Part shown: positions 1 to 8,287 of the stretch, one piece after another
Position numbering within the stretch: the stretch's first letter is position 1
Layout: each line of letters starts with the position of its first letter
Source: Chthoniobacterales bacterium
GTDB taxonomy: Bacteria; Verrucomicrobiota; Verrucomicrobiia; Chthoniobacterales; UBA6821
Assembly (NCBI GenBank): GCA_019747735.1
Contig: JAIEQL010000027.1
Location: forward strand, 1-32,527
Direction: 5' to 3'
DNA length: 32,527 nucleotides
Notes under the pieces: model-generated
What the model was told of the DNA's origin: nothing
What the model saw: only the letters and a program-made list of their open reading frames with translations
The model's database searches: none
Translations under genes and position numbers: made by a program

Positions 1-77
1 ATGTCCATATACACTGCGGGTCTGTGCGCTTCGCTCCTGGTACTGCATCAATTTTATTCATTTTCAAGACACCCTCT
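1..77. repeat. Family A palindromic element, right part (cut by contig end)
   Basis: This is the right half of a roughly 143-bp repeat found more completely at 16644-16786, 24755-24884 and 26247-26389. It ends in the terminal arm ttttcaagacaccctct, the reverse complement of the left arm agagggtgtcttgaaaa. The window begins inside the element at atgtccatat. The matching left half of another copy ends the window at 32527, stopping at the same internal point. Confidence 0.93.
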
Positions 78-116
78 CACTATTTGAGTTTTGGGTCTCA
101 TTCTTGACGTCTTGCT

Positions 117-256
117 AGAGCATATTAAAAAATTCTGTAGCCGCTCATTGCTTCGTCGCTTCGGTGCTCGCTCCATCGAGATTGGCTATACACTCCCTCG
201 CTGTGGGCCTCAGCTCCTGGCACTGCATCGACTACAAAAATTTTTAATGATGCTCT
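117..256. repeat. Family B palindromic element
   Basis: A 140-bp element with imperfect terminal inverted repeats: agagcatattaaaaaattc on the left, and on the right the complement of agagcatcattaaaaattt. Its interior (about 145-230) is recognisably related to the interior of family A: both carry cgtcgct, gtgctcgc, tatacact, gctcctgg and actgcatc in the same order, although the termini differ. A second family B end lies at about 261-287, and a remnant follows vapC at 24721-24745. No transposase is encoded, so this is a MITE-like or REP-like element. No gene is seen in bases 1-321. Confidence 0.8.
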
Positions 257-260
257 AAAA

Positions 261-287
261 TGGCTGTAGTTTTATTTAAAATGCTCT
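261..287. repeat. Family B terminal remnant
   Basis: A stray end of family B (ctgtagttttatttaaaatg then ctct) sits directly after the full family B copy and directly before a family C fragment. This suggests nested or successive insertions at one spot. Confidence 0.5.
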
Positions 288-339
288 GGCGCCAAAAGGA
301 GCTAGTAAAAATTCCTAAAATTCATTTAAGAAAGGTATG
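288..339. repeat. Family C fragment at the 3' end of the channel gene
   Basis: This fragment closely matches 20229-20279 (gcgccaaaaagaaccagtaaa followed by an attcttaaaattcatt-like tract and aaggtat). Read on the minus strand, it encodes the last residues and stop codon of the channel gene (stop at 322-324). The equivalent end at 20255-20279 does the same for the Fic gene, in another frame. Confidence 0.75.
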
Positions 340-1032
340 CCCTTCATTCTTCTCACTATTAGTAATGTAATTATGAAGAAGATAGGCCAGCACAATAGCT
401 ATATAAAACTGCCCAAAAATTCCCTGTGAGATGACAAGTACTTGAGTAAGGTGAGAGACGGGGGTTATGTCCCCAAAGCCAAGGCTCGTTTGCGCAATAA
501 AGCTAAAATAAATATAAGGCCAGCTATTGTGCATAGGTTGATGCTGTGCTGTTTGTTGCCAAATAGCCTCTCCAATAGAAAAAGACCCCGGCTGAAAATG
601 AGCCGCTAGCGCGTAAATCTCTCCATAAATAAGACCAACGATAATATAGGTGTTGAGCGCACCAACAACCTCAGCAATGCTCGTTTGATGAGACCTCATC
701 AGCTCAGAAACGCTATCAACAGCATAGACCACTAAAAAGCCAACAATAGCAGTATGGATCACTATAGAAATGAGGGTGCTACGGTCTGAGGAGTTAAGAA
801 GTCCTATTAAATAAGCAATTAATGTTGTTCCTACGGGAAGCAAAAGACACAAGAGAAAATGAGCGAAGTAGCGTTTTACTTTCTTACCCACAATAACCTT
901 GCCACTAAGACCAAGTAAAAGAATGGGAATAATAGCTCCTCTTTTAAGAATCGGTCCAAAAAAGAGTAAGAAAAAGAGGGTAGCACATAAAATCAAAGAG
1001 ACCTTTTGTGCAGCAGAAAGTTTTTTCTTCAT
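322..1032 (-). CDS. Potassium-channel-like membrane protein (Ion_trans_2 type)
   Basis: A 236-residue integral membrane protein, probably of the inner membrane. Hydrophobic stretches lie near residues 10-30, 33-50, 55-78, 86-106, 122-145 and 195-222. Between the last two is a pore loop whose residues 182-188 read TSLGFGD, matching the K+ channel selectivity-filter pattern T-x-G-[YF]-G-D. No cytoplasmic RCK/TrkA domain follows, so gating cannot be inferred. The gene begins 9 bases after the stop of rnr on the same strand and is probably the last gene of the purK-manC-rnr transcript. Its final codons and TGA lie inside a family C repeat, so the original C-terminus may have been replaced. Assignment to the pore-loop channel superfamily is fairly firm; ion selectivity is inferred from the filter alone. 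Confidence 0.75.
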   Translation of the reverse strand: MKKKLSAAQKVSLILCATLFFLLFFGPILKRGAIIPILLLGLSGKVIVGKKVKRYFAHFLLCLLLPVGTTLIAYLIGLLNSSDRSTLISIVIHTAIVGFLVVYAVDSVSELMRSHQTSIAEVVGALNTYIIVGLIYGEIYALAAHFQPGSFSIGEAIWQQTAQHQPMHNSWPYIYFSFIAQTSLGFGDITPVSHLTQVLVISQGIFGQFYIAIVLAYLLHNYITNSEKNEGHTFLK

Positions 1033-1041
1033 AAAAATTCT

Positions 1042-3063
1042 TTACGCAATACGAAAGTCAACTTGTTGTTTCCATCGATCTACTTTTTCAACAAAAACTT
1101 GAAGAGAATCGCCTGCACAATAACTACGTCGCGTTCTTTTTCCGACAAGCCTTGATCGTGTCGCATCAAAAAAGTAAATGTCATCACTCATGGTCGAAAT
1201 AGGAACAAGGCCAGAAATGAGCATTTCAGGTAATTCTACAAAAAGCCCATAATTACTAGCTTCGATGACTTGTGCTTTAAAATGCTTTTTCTTTTTCGGA
1301 TGTTGTTGCGCTTCAAAATAATCGAGTTTTTTAAGCCGAATTGATTCTCGCTCTGCATCGCTTGCAGTTCGCTCTGTATTAGAAATATGATCTCCCAACA
1401 CGGCCAAATCTCGTGAGGAAGGCCCGCTCTTTGTCCATCCAAGCTGTCGCGCGAGGGAGCGATGTGTTACCAAGTCCGCATAGCGTCGAATGGGACTCGT
1501 AAAATGGAGGTAATCTTTTTTTTGTAAGCCATAATGTCCCAATGGTTCGGGTGTGTAGCGGGCGCGCTTGAGGCTTCTTAGCAGACCTATCTTCAAGGCA
1601 TCCCCAAAGGCTTCTCCTTGGAGGCGATGAAGAAATTGTTGTAGTTCTTTACGATGGGTAAGATCTCCTACTTTGATTCCGTAAGAAGCTACGAGCTCTC
1701 GGTAGTCTGCCAGCCTTTCTGGATCTGGCTTTTCATGGACACGATACAACGTTGCTTGGCTTTGATGCGTGAGGTGCCGTGCTACAAGCTCATTGGCAAG
1801 CAGCATGAACTCCTCAATAAGCTGATGAGAAATATCATTTTCAATCCGTTCTAGCTTAATAGGAGTGCCTTGTTTATCGAGCACTACTTTGATTTCTGGC
1901 ATATCTAAATCGAGAGCTCCCTGTTCAAAACGTTGCTTGCGCAGGAGAGAAGCGCATTTCCAGGCTGTATGGACCTGTTGAGCAATAGAGTTTTTGGGAG
2001 GATGCTGCAATAATTCTAGCGCTTGAGGATAAGTCAATCTGGCTGCACTTCGAATTACCGTGCGTGCGAAGCGCACTCGATGGGGTTTGCCCTTGCCATC
2101 GATGGTGGCAAAAACAGAGAAAGCAAGGCGATCTTCCTGAGGACGCAAGCTGCAAAGTCCGTTGCTGAGGGATTCTGGCAACATGGGAATAACACGATCG
2201 ACAAGATAAACACTATTACCACGACGTTGTGCTTCTTCATCAAGCGCTGTCTTGGGCAGCACATAGTGAGCGACATCAGCGATATGAATAGAAACATCCC
2301 ACCCATCTTTGGTGGCCACCACTTCAATGGCATCATCAAAGTCGCGTGCATCTGGAGGATCAATGGTCATCACCGAGCGCTTACGCAAATCTTCCCGTCC
2401 TTCCAGGTCCTTAATGGAAAGCTTTGAACCATAGTGAGCGGCTTCTTTTAACACTTGTTGTGGAAATGCGGTAGGAAGTTGGTGCTTGCGAATGATAGAG
2501 AGCATGGGCACCTCAGGAAGCGTTGCCGCTCCCAGTACTTCGATGATTTTTGCCCTGGGTTGATCCTGACGATGATTCCAACTCTCTAAGACAATGACAA
2601 CTTTCTCTCCTGGCTTAGCGCCCAGTGTTTCTCCCAAAATTAAGAAATGATGGACAAACCTAGGATCATCAGCAACGACGGTAGAAAAATTCTTGGCACA
2701 ATGAAATGTACCTACCATCGGAGCCTGCGAGCGTTCTACAATTTTAACAACCTCTCCCTCAGGACGTGTAGTACGAAAGCGATGGGGATAACCACTGGGA
2801 CGCACTAACCGTGCAGCCACCAAGTCTCCATGCAAAGCGGTTCCCATATTGTCTGCAGCAATAAAAAGATCGGCTTCTTCTTTCTTTTGAGCAATCAGGT
2901 GAGCTGATCCTGAAGCATGAACTTGGATCCGCCCAATAAAAAGGCCCGTGTTCCTATCTTTTTCAAAGGGTCTTTTGTTAGAAAAATCCTTTTTATTTTT
3001 TGAGGTCAAGGGTCGGGGTTTTTGGGAGTCTTTTTTAGGGAAAGTGTGGTTCTTTTTTTTCAT
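1042..3063 (-). CDS. rnr: Ribonuclease R (RNB-family 3'-5' exoribonuclease)
   Basis: A 673-residue RNase II/RNase R family enzyme that would degrade RNA processively from the 3' end, including structured RNA. The N-terminus is lysine-rich (residues 1-37), followed by OB-fold cold-shock-like domains to about residue 180. The RNB catalytic domain carries the signature IDPPDARDFDDA around residues 234-245, giving the Mg-binding aspartates D235, D241, D243 and D244. An S1 domain is at about 597-660 (QVIEASNYGLFVELPEMLISG). At 673 residues it is shorter than the roughly 800 of gammaproteobacterial RNase R and lacks the N-terminal helix-turn-helix and the long basic C-terminal tail, so RNase II is a possible alternative name. 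The ATG lies 4 bases after the manC stop, indicating one operon. Confidence 0.93.
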   Translation of the reverse strand: MKKKNHTFPKKDSQKPRPLTSKNKKDFSNKRPFEKDRNTGLFIGRIQVHASGSAHLIAQKKEEADLFIAADNMGTALHGDLVAARLVRPSGYPHRFRTTRPEGEVVKIVERSQAPMVGTFHCAKNFSTVVADDPRFVHHFLILGETLGAKPGEKVVIVLESWNHRQDQPRAKIIEVLGAATLPEVPMLSIIRKHQLPTAFPQQVLKEAAHYGSKLSIKDLEGREDLRKRSVMTIDPPDARDFDDAIEVVATKDGWDVSIHIADVAHYVLPKTALDEEAQRRGNSVYLVDRVIPMLPESLSNGLCSLRPQEDRLAFSVFATIDGKGKPHRVRFARTVIRSAARLTYPQALELLQHPPKNSIAQQVHTAWKCASLLRKQRFEQGALDLDMPEIKVVLDKQGTPIKLERIENDISHQLIEEFMLLANELVARHLTHQSQATLYRVHEKPDPERLADYRELVASYGIKVGDLTHRKELQQFLHRLQGEAFGDALKIGLLRSLKRARYTPEPLGHYGLQKKDYLHFTSPIRRYADLVTHRSLARQLGWTKSGPSSRDLAVLGDHISNTERTASDAERESIRLKKLDYFEAQQHPKKKKHFKAQVIEASNYGLFVELPEMLISGLVPISTMSDDIYFFDATRSRLVGKRTRRSYCAGDSLQVFVEKVDRWKQQVDFRIA

Positions 3064-3067
3064 GGGA

Positions 3068-4144
3068 TTATCGAAGCTCCTCGGGAAGCGGTAAAAGTTT
3101 AATTTTTTCTACCGAGTCGCGATGGCAGATTAAAAGAGTTTCTGCCGTCTCCACCACCACAAGGTCATGAACACCGCAAAGAGCGATCGGTTTTGTATGA
3201 GAAACAACAATGTTATTGCTCGCATCATAGGTGAGGATTTTTTCTGCAGAAGAAAAGGTATTTCCCTTTTCATCGGTTCCCAAATGTTTTGGCAAGGCCG
3301 TCCAGTGCCCAACATCGTCCCAGTCAAAGGCCGCAACAGCTGCCATGACATTGCTGGCATGTTCCATGATAGCATAATCGAGGGAAATTTTAGGAAGATG
3401 AGGAAAATCGTTGGCAATAACTTCTTGGGGAGCGTTGCTCTTTGTCAGCTTTTCTAAAAAGGTCGCTAGGAGTGGTTGTTGGCGTTCACATTCTTGGAGA
3501 AAGGCCCTTCCTTGCCACAAAAACATTCCAGCATTCCAAGCATGATGTCCGCTAGCGCAGAATTCTTGTGCCTGAGGCAGTGGTGGCTTTTCTACAAATT
3601 TCTCAACAGTCCGAAACGTGGTTGTTTCTTTTTCTTTTTTTGGAAGAGAGTTGCCAAGGTGAAGATAGCCAAAGCTGATGGAGGGATGTGTGGGCTCAAT
3701 AGCAAAAGTAAAAAGGGCGGAATTTGTAGCTGCCCTAACCACAACTTCTCTAAGCTGTTGGTCAAAAGTCGTGGTATCACGGATCATTGCATCTGCTGGA
3801 AAAAGTCCTACAATGGCCTCGGGATCCTGTCGCAAGGCCCATGCCGTGGCTAAGGTTGCCGCGGGAGCCGTGTCTCGTTTTGCTGGTTCAGCAAGGATGT
3901 TTTTTTGCGGATGATGAGGAAGCGCTTCTCGTGTCGCCTCCAGTTGGGCTTCATTCGTCAAAATAAAAATCTGATCTTGGGGCACGCTCTTTTCAAAACG
4001 GCGCACAGTCTGTTCCAATAATGTTTCCTCCCCTAACAAGCGGAGAAGATGCTTGGGAGTTGCTTTGCGACTCATCGGCCAAAAGCGCTCCCCACTGCCA
4101 CCAGCTAGGATGAAGATGAAAAGAGAGGGGGAGGCAGAATTCAT
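3068..4144 (-). CDS. manC: Mannose-1-phosphate guanylyltransferase
   Basis: A 358-residue nucleotidyltransferase predicted to make GDP-mannose from GTP and mannose-1-phosphate in the cytoplasm. The N-terminal signature FILAGGSGERFWPMSR (residues 11-26) is the nucleotide-binding loop, followed by TPKHLL. GLFPADAMI holds the metal-binding Asp, and FVEKPP (about residue 180) and WNAGMFLW are the sugar-binding motifs of GDP-mannose pyrophosphorylases. It is the short form without the C-terminal phosphomannose isomerase domain of bifunctional ManC/AlgA (about 470 residues). The start codon overlaps the purK stop (ATGA), so the two are probably translationally coupled. Its product is the substrate of the GMD encoded at 28625, which leads to GDP-L-fucose. 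Confidence 0.93.
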   Translation of the reverse strand: MNSASPSLFIFILAGGSGERFWPMSRKATPKHLLRLLGEETLLEQTVRRFEKSVPQDQIFILTNEAQLEATREALPHHPQKNILAEPAKRDTAPAATLATAWALRQDPEAIVGLFPADAMIRDTTTFDQQLREVVVRAATNSALFTFAIEPTHPSISFGYLHLGNSLPKKEKETTTFRTVEKFVEKPPLPQAQEFCASGHHAWNAGMFLWQGRAFLQECERQQPLLATFLEKLTKSNAPQEVIANDFPHLPKISLDYAIMEHASNVMAAVAAFDWDDVGHWTALPKHLGTDEKGNTFSSAEKILTYDASNNIVVSHTKPIALCGVHDLVVVETAETLLICHRDSVEKIKLLPLPEELR

Positions 4145-5289
4145 GATTGATGGATTGGATTAATAGACTCTAACTTGCCGTATGCTCTCCGGACTTCTAG
4201 AGCTATTTCCAACAATTTTTCTTTCGAGGCCCCTACAAAAGTGATATGGCCCATCTTGCGGCCTGGAGCCGCTTTCTTTTTTCCATAGAGATGCAAATGA
4301 GCGTGAGGATCAGCGCAAAACCCCTTCCAGTCAGGTTCTCCTTGGCTCCAAAGATCTCCTAATAAATTGACCATGACGGCATCAGAGCGTTTCTCTGGTG
4401 GAGGAAGAGCTTGGCCGGTAATGGCAGCAATCGCATATTCAAACTGACTGATGCTTAAAGATTCTATGGTATGGTGCCCGGAATTATGGGGGCGTGGTGC
4501 AAGTTCATTGATAAAAAGGGAGCCGTCAGGAAGTACAAAAAATTCTATTGTTAATAACCCAATAACAGAGAGAGCTTCAGCGATTTCTTTCCCCATGGCT
4601 TCCATAGTTGATAAAATGGACTCTGGAAGGCGTGCTGGAAAAATAGAGTAATCGAGAATGCCGTCTCGATGAATGTTTTCTTGAGTGGAACAAACAATCA
4701 TTTTGCCTCCTTGAGAACGGGCAACAATCACAGAGGCCTCACAGTCAAAGGCTATTTTTTTTTCAAGAATGGCACGTGAAGTAGCAAGCTCTCTCCATGT
4801 CGAGATGACATCAGCGTCTGCCTCTAAGGTGATTTGTCCTTTTCCATCGTAGCCAAGCGTCGCTGTTTTAAGAATAGAAGGAGTGCCAATGCGCTCTAAA
4901 GCCTCTTGCAATGAGGATAGAGAGACTACTTCCTCAAAAGGAGCTACTGGAAATCCATGAGAAAAAAGAAAGTTTTTTTCTAATAGACGATCTTGGCAAG
5001 AGCGTACCACAGCAGCAGAGGGAAAAAGAAGGCGCCGCTTTTCTAAAAAAAGAAGCGTAGAGAGCGGGATGTTTTCAAACTCCAAGGTGATGAGGTCAAC
5101 TTGGGAGGCAAAGCGCTCTAAGGCTTCTTCCTCTTGAAAAGAAGCCGTGATGCTCTTATCTGCTAGCGAAAGAGCAGGAGCGTCCGGGTTAGTATCATAA
5201 ATGGTGACTTGATATCCCATCTGATGGGCTGCCTTGGTCATCATTTGTCCAAGTTGTCCTCCTCCTAAAATGCCGAGGTTTATACTCAT
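4141..5289 (-). CDS. purK: N5-carboxyaminoimidazole ribonucleotide synthase (PurK)
   Basis: An ATP-grasp enzyme of de novo purine synthesis that carboxylates AIR to N5-CAIR using ATP and bicarbonate. It opens with GILGGGQLGQMM, the N-terminal PurK dinucleotide-fold signature, then EFENIP, the ATP-grasp core with LKTATLGYDGKGQ, and FINELAPRPHNSGHHT near the active site. Length (382 aa) is normal for the family. The ATG at 5287-5289 is preceded by an in-frame GTG (5290-5292). The start codon and second codon lie within a perfect 21-bp inverted-repeat arm (5284-5304), and family members usually begin nearer NLGILGG, so the start has been remodelled by the repeat. First gene of the purK-manC-rnr-channel run. 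No purE is in the window. Confidence 0.93.
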   Translation of the reverse strand: MSINLGILGGGQLGQMMTKAAHQMGYQVTIYDTNPDAPALSLADKSITASFQEEEALERFASQVDLITLEFENIPLSTLLFLEKRRLLFPSAAVVRSCQDRLLEKNFLFSHGFPVAPFEEVVSLSSLQEALERIGTPSILKTATLGYDGKGQITLEADADVISTWRELATSRAILEKKIAFDCEASVIVARSQGGKMIVCSTQENIHRDGILDYSIFPARLPESILSTMEAMGKEIAEALSVIGLLTIEFFVLPDGSLFINELAPRPHNSGHHTIESLSISQFEYAIAAITGQALPPPEKRSDAVMVNLLGDLWSQGEPDWKGFCADPHAHLHLYGKKKAAPGRKMGHITFVGASKEKLLEIALEVRRAYGKLESINPIHQS

Positions 5290-5471
5290 CACGAATGAAA
5301 ATTAAGAATTTTTACTGGTTCTTTTTGGCGTTAGCGACGTTGTCAGAGCCTCCTGTTACATCAGTAGCAGGACGCTCTGATACGTCATTCCTGCGAAGGC
5401 GGGAACCCAGACTGCTTCCTTCTCCCAAAAATTCCTGCGTAAAAAAAACCTAATTTTCATTCGTGATGAGT
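5284..5471. repeat. Family C-related palindromic element between purK and lpxL-like gene
   Basis: Perfect 21-bp inverted arms at 5284-5304 and 5451-5471 (core cattcgtgatgag) enclose 146 bp. Bases 5303-5330 are an exact 28-bp reverse complement of 20230-20257. Inside lies a smaller palindrome at 5383-5405 (cattcctgcgaaggcgggaa), also seen in variant form at 20202-20226 and 23879-23903. It resembles the widespread dRS3-like attcc-N-ggaat repeats. The element fills nearly all of the divergent intergenic region, so it must hold or displace the promoters of both purK and the acyltransferase gene. I could not pick a convincing promoter. Confidence 0.85.
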
Positions 5472-5496
5472 AGAGATTGTCTTCTTTCATTTTGTC

Positions 5497-7452
5497 ATGC
5501 AGGATAATGCTTCTTTCATTTGCATGGACCGTTTTTTTTATCTTATCGCAGCGACCTTAGTAGGCATTATCCGCTCCATGCCTCTTGTGCTCTGTTTTCG
5601 AGTTGGAGAGATAGTTGGATTAGTAGTTTATACACTTCTGCCACATTATCGCAAACTCTCTCGACAAAACCTGCGGATTGCTTTTGGAAATACTCTTTCT
5701 CAGCGAGAGCTAGGAACCTTGGTGCGCAAAAATTTTCAGATGTTAGGAGCAAATATTATTTGCTCTGTGAAAATTCCTGCGATGTCAGAAGAAGCTATTC
5801 GTGCTCTCTTTACCATCGAAAATGAAGAGGAATGGCGTCACTCTATTGACCGACATGATGGTCGTGGTACGGTCGTTGCCTTGAGTCATTTTGGAAATTG
5901 GGAACTGAGTGCACAAATTGCAACTTTTATTAAGCCACGACCTGCAGGAGCCGTTTATCAGGCTTTGCGAAATAAAGCACTCGATAACCTTGTCAACAAG
6001 GATCGAAGGACTCGCGGTATTGCAACCTTTGATCGTAAACGTGATCTTTCTGCCGCCATTGCCTTACTTCGAGAGGGGGGTGTTTTGGGTATTCTCATTG
6101 ACCAACATGCAGGAGATGCTGGTATTTGGATTCCTTTTTTTAACAAACTTGCTTCTACCTCACCTCTTGCAGCAACACTAGCTCAACGCACTGGTTCCTT
6201 GTTAGTGCAAGTAACGGTACGCACGGTAGGCTGTGCGCGCTGGTCGCTGCGTATTTATCCCCCAACTCCCACAGAAGGCCGAGGCGTTGCCGAAATCATG
6301 TATGATCTTGGGACACAGCTTGGCGAGGAAATCAAACGCTATCCTGCTGATTGGTTTTGGGTGCACAATCGTTGGAAGACGCCACGCCCAGCTTTTTTGC
6401 TTTCTCGCGTTAAACGGGGATATTATGTGCCCGAGAAAGCTCAACTACAGCCATTTCAATTATTGGTACGTTCTCCAAACTGGTTAGGAGATGCCTGCAT
6501 GAGTGCGCCAGCGGTTTGTTCCCTCAAGGAAGGGCGCCCCGACTTGCACCTTACTATCTTGACCCCAGAAAAGTTAGCTCCTTTTTGGAAAACATTTTCG
6601 CAGGTCGATGAAGTGATTGCTATTCCTGCTAAAAGTAACCCTTGGCAAGTGGCTTGCTCGTTACGACAAAGAAACAAAAAAGAACACTCTTCCTTTTTTG
6701 ATGCGGCGCTTCTTTTGCCTCATTCTGTGCGGAGTGCTTTAGAAGTAGCTCTAGCTGGGGTTCCTCGACGAATAGGGCGTATTGGAAAAAATGGAGTATT
6801 AAGAAAGATGCTTCTTCATCAAGTCATTCCTAATTCCTTTTCTTCATCGGCAGCAGGGCCGCTCCATCAGGCTGAAGACTGTCAGGCAATAGCATTCTGG
6901 TTGGGTGCCTCAGCAGTAAAAAAGGAGGAACAGAAAAAAACTGCTACGCATCATTCAGCAGCTCCCTTTCGTGTAGGGCTCTGTCCTGGTGCTGAATATG
7001 GGCCAGCAAAACGTTGGCCGCTGGAGCGTTTTCGCGAGGTTATGAAACAGTTACGTGATATTCATTGGGTGCTATTAGGAACAGCTGCAGAAGCACCTCT
7101 AGGGGAAAAGCTCCTCGAAGGATTTTCAGAGAATGTTGAAAATAAAATAGGCAAAACATCCCTTGCTGAATTGATAGCAGTCATTCAAAGCCTCGATCTT
7201 TTGCTTACCAATGATACAGGAACCATGCACTTGGCCGCTCTTTTTAATATTCCCACGGTGGCCCTCTTTGGGTCTACCGACCCTTCCTTGACCGGACCTC
7301 AAGGCCCTGGGCATCGCATCTTGCGTCATCAGGTTGAATGCAGCCCCTGCTTTTTACGAAAATGCCCTATTGATTTCCGCTGCATGCATGGCATTTCGCC
7401 TGAGGAGGTCGCACAAGTGTTACGGGAACAGTTGGCAGCTCTATCTTCATGA
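5497..7452 (+). CDS. Lipid A acyltransferase (LpxL/HtrB) fused to heptosyltransferase (GT9)
   Basis: A 651-residue two-domain protein. Residues 10-300 form a lysophospholipid/lipid A acyltransferase domain: an N-terminal hydrophobic anchor, the catalytic H-x4-[DE] motif in HFGNWE (H131, E136), IDQHAGDAG, and ADWFWVHNRWK at the domain end. Residues 321-645 form an ADP-heptose:LPS heptosyltransferase domain: LLVRSPNWLGDACMS, LCPGAEYGPAKRWP, LLTNDTGTMHLAAL and ALFGSTDPSLTGP. These domains are usually separate proteins (about 300 and 350 residues). The fusion could add a late acyl chain and a core heptose at the inner face of the inner membrane, but substrate order is inference. ATG at 5497 opens the frame; the ATG at 5524 (MDRFFYLI) is an equally plausible start. 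It overlaps the next gene by 4 bases (ATGA). Confidence 0.88.
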   Translation: MQDNASFICMDRFFYLIAATLVGIIRSMPLVLCFRVGEIVGLVVYTLLPHYRKLSRQNLRIAFGNTLSQRELGTLVRKNFQMLGANIICSVKIPAMSEEAIRALFTIENEEEWRHSIDRHDGRGTVVALSHFGNWELSAQIATFIKPRPAGAVYQALRNKALDNLVNKDRRTRGIATFDRKRDLSAAIALLREGGVLGILIDQHAGDAGIWIPFFNKLASTSPLAATLAQRTGSLLVQVTVRTVGCARWSLRIYPPTPTEGRGVAEIMYDLGTQLGEEIKRYPADWFWVHNRWKTPRPAFLLSRVKRGYYVPEKAQLQPFQLLVRSPNWLGDACMSAPAVCSLKEGRPDLHLTILTPEKLAPFWKTFSQVDEVIAIPAKSNPWQVACSLRQRNKKEHSSFFDAALLLPHSVRSALEVALAGVPRRIGRIGKNGVLRKMLLHQVIPNSFSSSAAGPLHQAEDCQAIAFWLGASAVKKEEQKKTATHHSAAPFRVGLCPGAEYGPAKRWPLERFREVMKQLRDIHWVLLGTAAEAPLGEKLLEGFSENVENKIGKTSLAELIAVIQSLDLLLTNDTGTMHLAALFNIPTVALFGSTDPSLTGPQGPGHRILRHQVECSPCFLRKCPIDFRCMHGISPEEVAQVLREQLAALSS

Positions 7453-8231
7453 ATCAACTCCACGCCTATGTCATTAATCTGGACCGCGCTCATGAGCGTT
7501 GGGCTTTTGTAGAAGAATCATTCGCTACGACTCATCTTATTGTTCACCGCATTCCTGCTATTGATGGAAGAACGCTAACGCTTGCCTCTCCTGATTTTCA
7601 TGCCAAGAAATTTCAGCTTCTTCACGGACGCCTGCCTAATATTTATGAATTGGCCTGCTCATTGAGTCATCTCAAGGCTCTCCAAACCTTCTTAGAAAGC
7701 GGCCAGGAGCATGCTCTCATTTGTGAAGATGATCTCGTGTTACAGCCAGAACTCGAGGAGATCCTTGCTGGTGCCTTAAAATATGCTTCTGCTTGGAATA
7801 TATTGCGACTGACGGGACTTAAGTCCGGGGCTGCTATTGCTGTTTGCAAGCTAACGACTTATTATTCCTTGTGTGTTCAAATGAACCGCCTCAAGGGAGG
7901 AGGAGCTTACCTTCTTGATCGAAAAGCGGCCGAAATTTTTGTAAAAAAGCTTTATCCTATGTGGCTTCCATGGGATCACGCCTTTGATCGTGAATGGGTT
8001 TATGGATTAAAGGCACTTTCGGTGCTCCCTTTTCCGATTTCACAAACAAAAGAACGATTCCCAAGCACTATTCAGACAAACTCCAAGCCTAAGCTCCCCA
8101 CTTGGCAGCGTGTTCTTACAACCTATCCCTATCAAGCACTCAACGAACTGCAACGTTACTTTTTCCGAGGAAAGGCGGTCCTCACTTGGAAGTTAGGGAG
8201 CGTCATCAACAAGGATGAAAATAATTCCTAA
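7449..8231 (+). CDS. Glycosyltransferase family 25 (LPS/capsule type)
   Basis: A 260-residue protein beginning HAYVINLDRAHERW, the GT25 N-terminal nucleotide-sugar-binding signature. It continues with RIPAIDGR, ACSLSHLKAL and ICEDDLVL, where the acidic pair is the metal/donor-binding DxD equivalent, and GGAYLLDRKAAE. Family members such as Lex1/LgtB-type proteins transfer hexoses, often galactose, onto lipooligosaccharide. The sugar used here cannot be read from sequence. Its start overlaps the stop of the acyltransferase/heptosyltransferase fusion, so coupled translation and a role in the same lipopolysaccharide pathway are likely. Confidence 0.85.
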   Translation: MNQLHAYVINLDRAHERWAFVEESFATTHLIVHRIPAIDGRTLTLASPDFHAKKFQLLHGRLPNIYELACSLSHLKALQTFLESGQEHALICEDDLVLQPELEEILAGALKYASAWNILRLTGLKSGAAIAVCKLTTYYSLCVQMNRLKGGGAYLLDRKAAEIFVKKLYPMWLPWDHAFDREWVYGLKALSVLPFPISQTKERFPSTIQTNSKPKLPTWQRVLTTYPYQALNELQRYFFRGKAVLTWKLGSVINKDENNS

Positions 8232-8278
8232 GAGTTTAATGAAACTCTCCTTGCCGAAGTTTGAGTGACAATACTCAA
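8231..8278. terminator. Weak hairpins downstream of the GT25 gene
   Basis: Two small stem-loops follow the GT25 stop: agagttt-aatg-aaactct (8231-8248) and ttgagt-gacaat-actcaa (8261-8278). Neither is followed by a clear T-run. They lie between convergent genes and may be a weak transcription end. Confidence 0.3.
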
Positions 8279-8287
8279 TAGCCCTCT

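Noticed and set aside
2023..2427. A 134-residue plus-strand frame
   Set aside because: It lies wholly antisense to rnr, whose RNB motifs are intact, and has no recognisable features.
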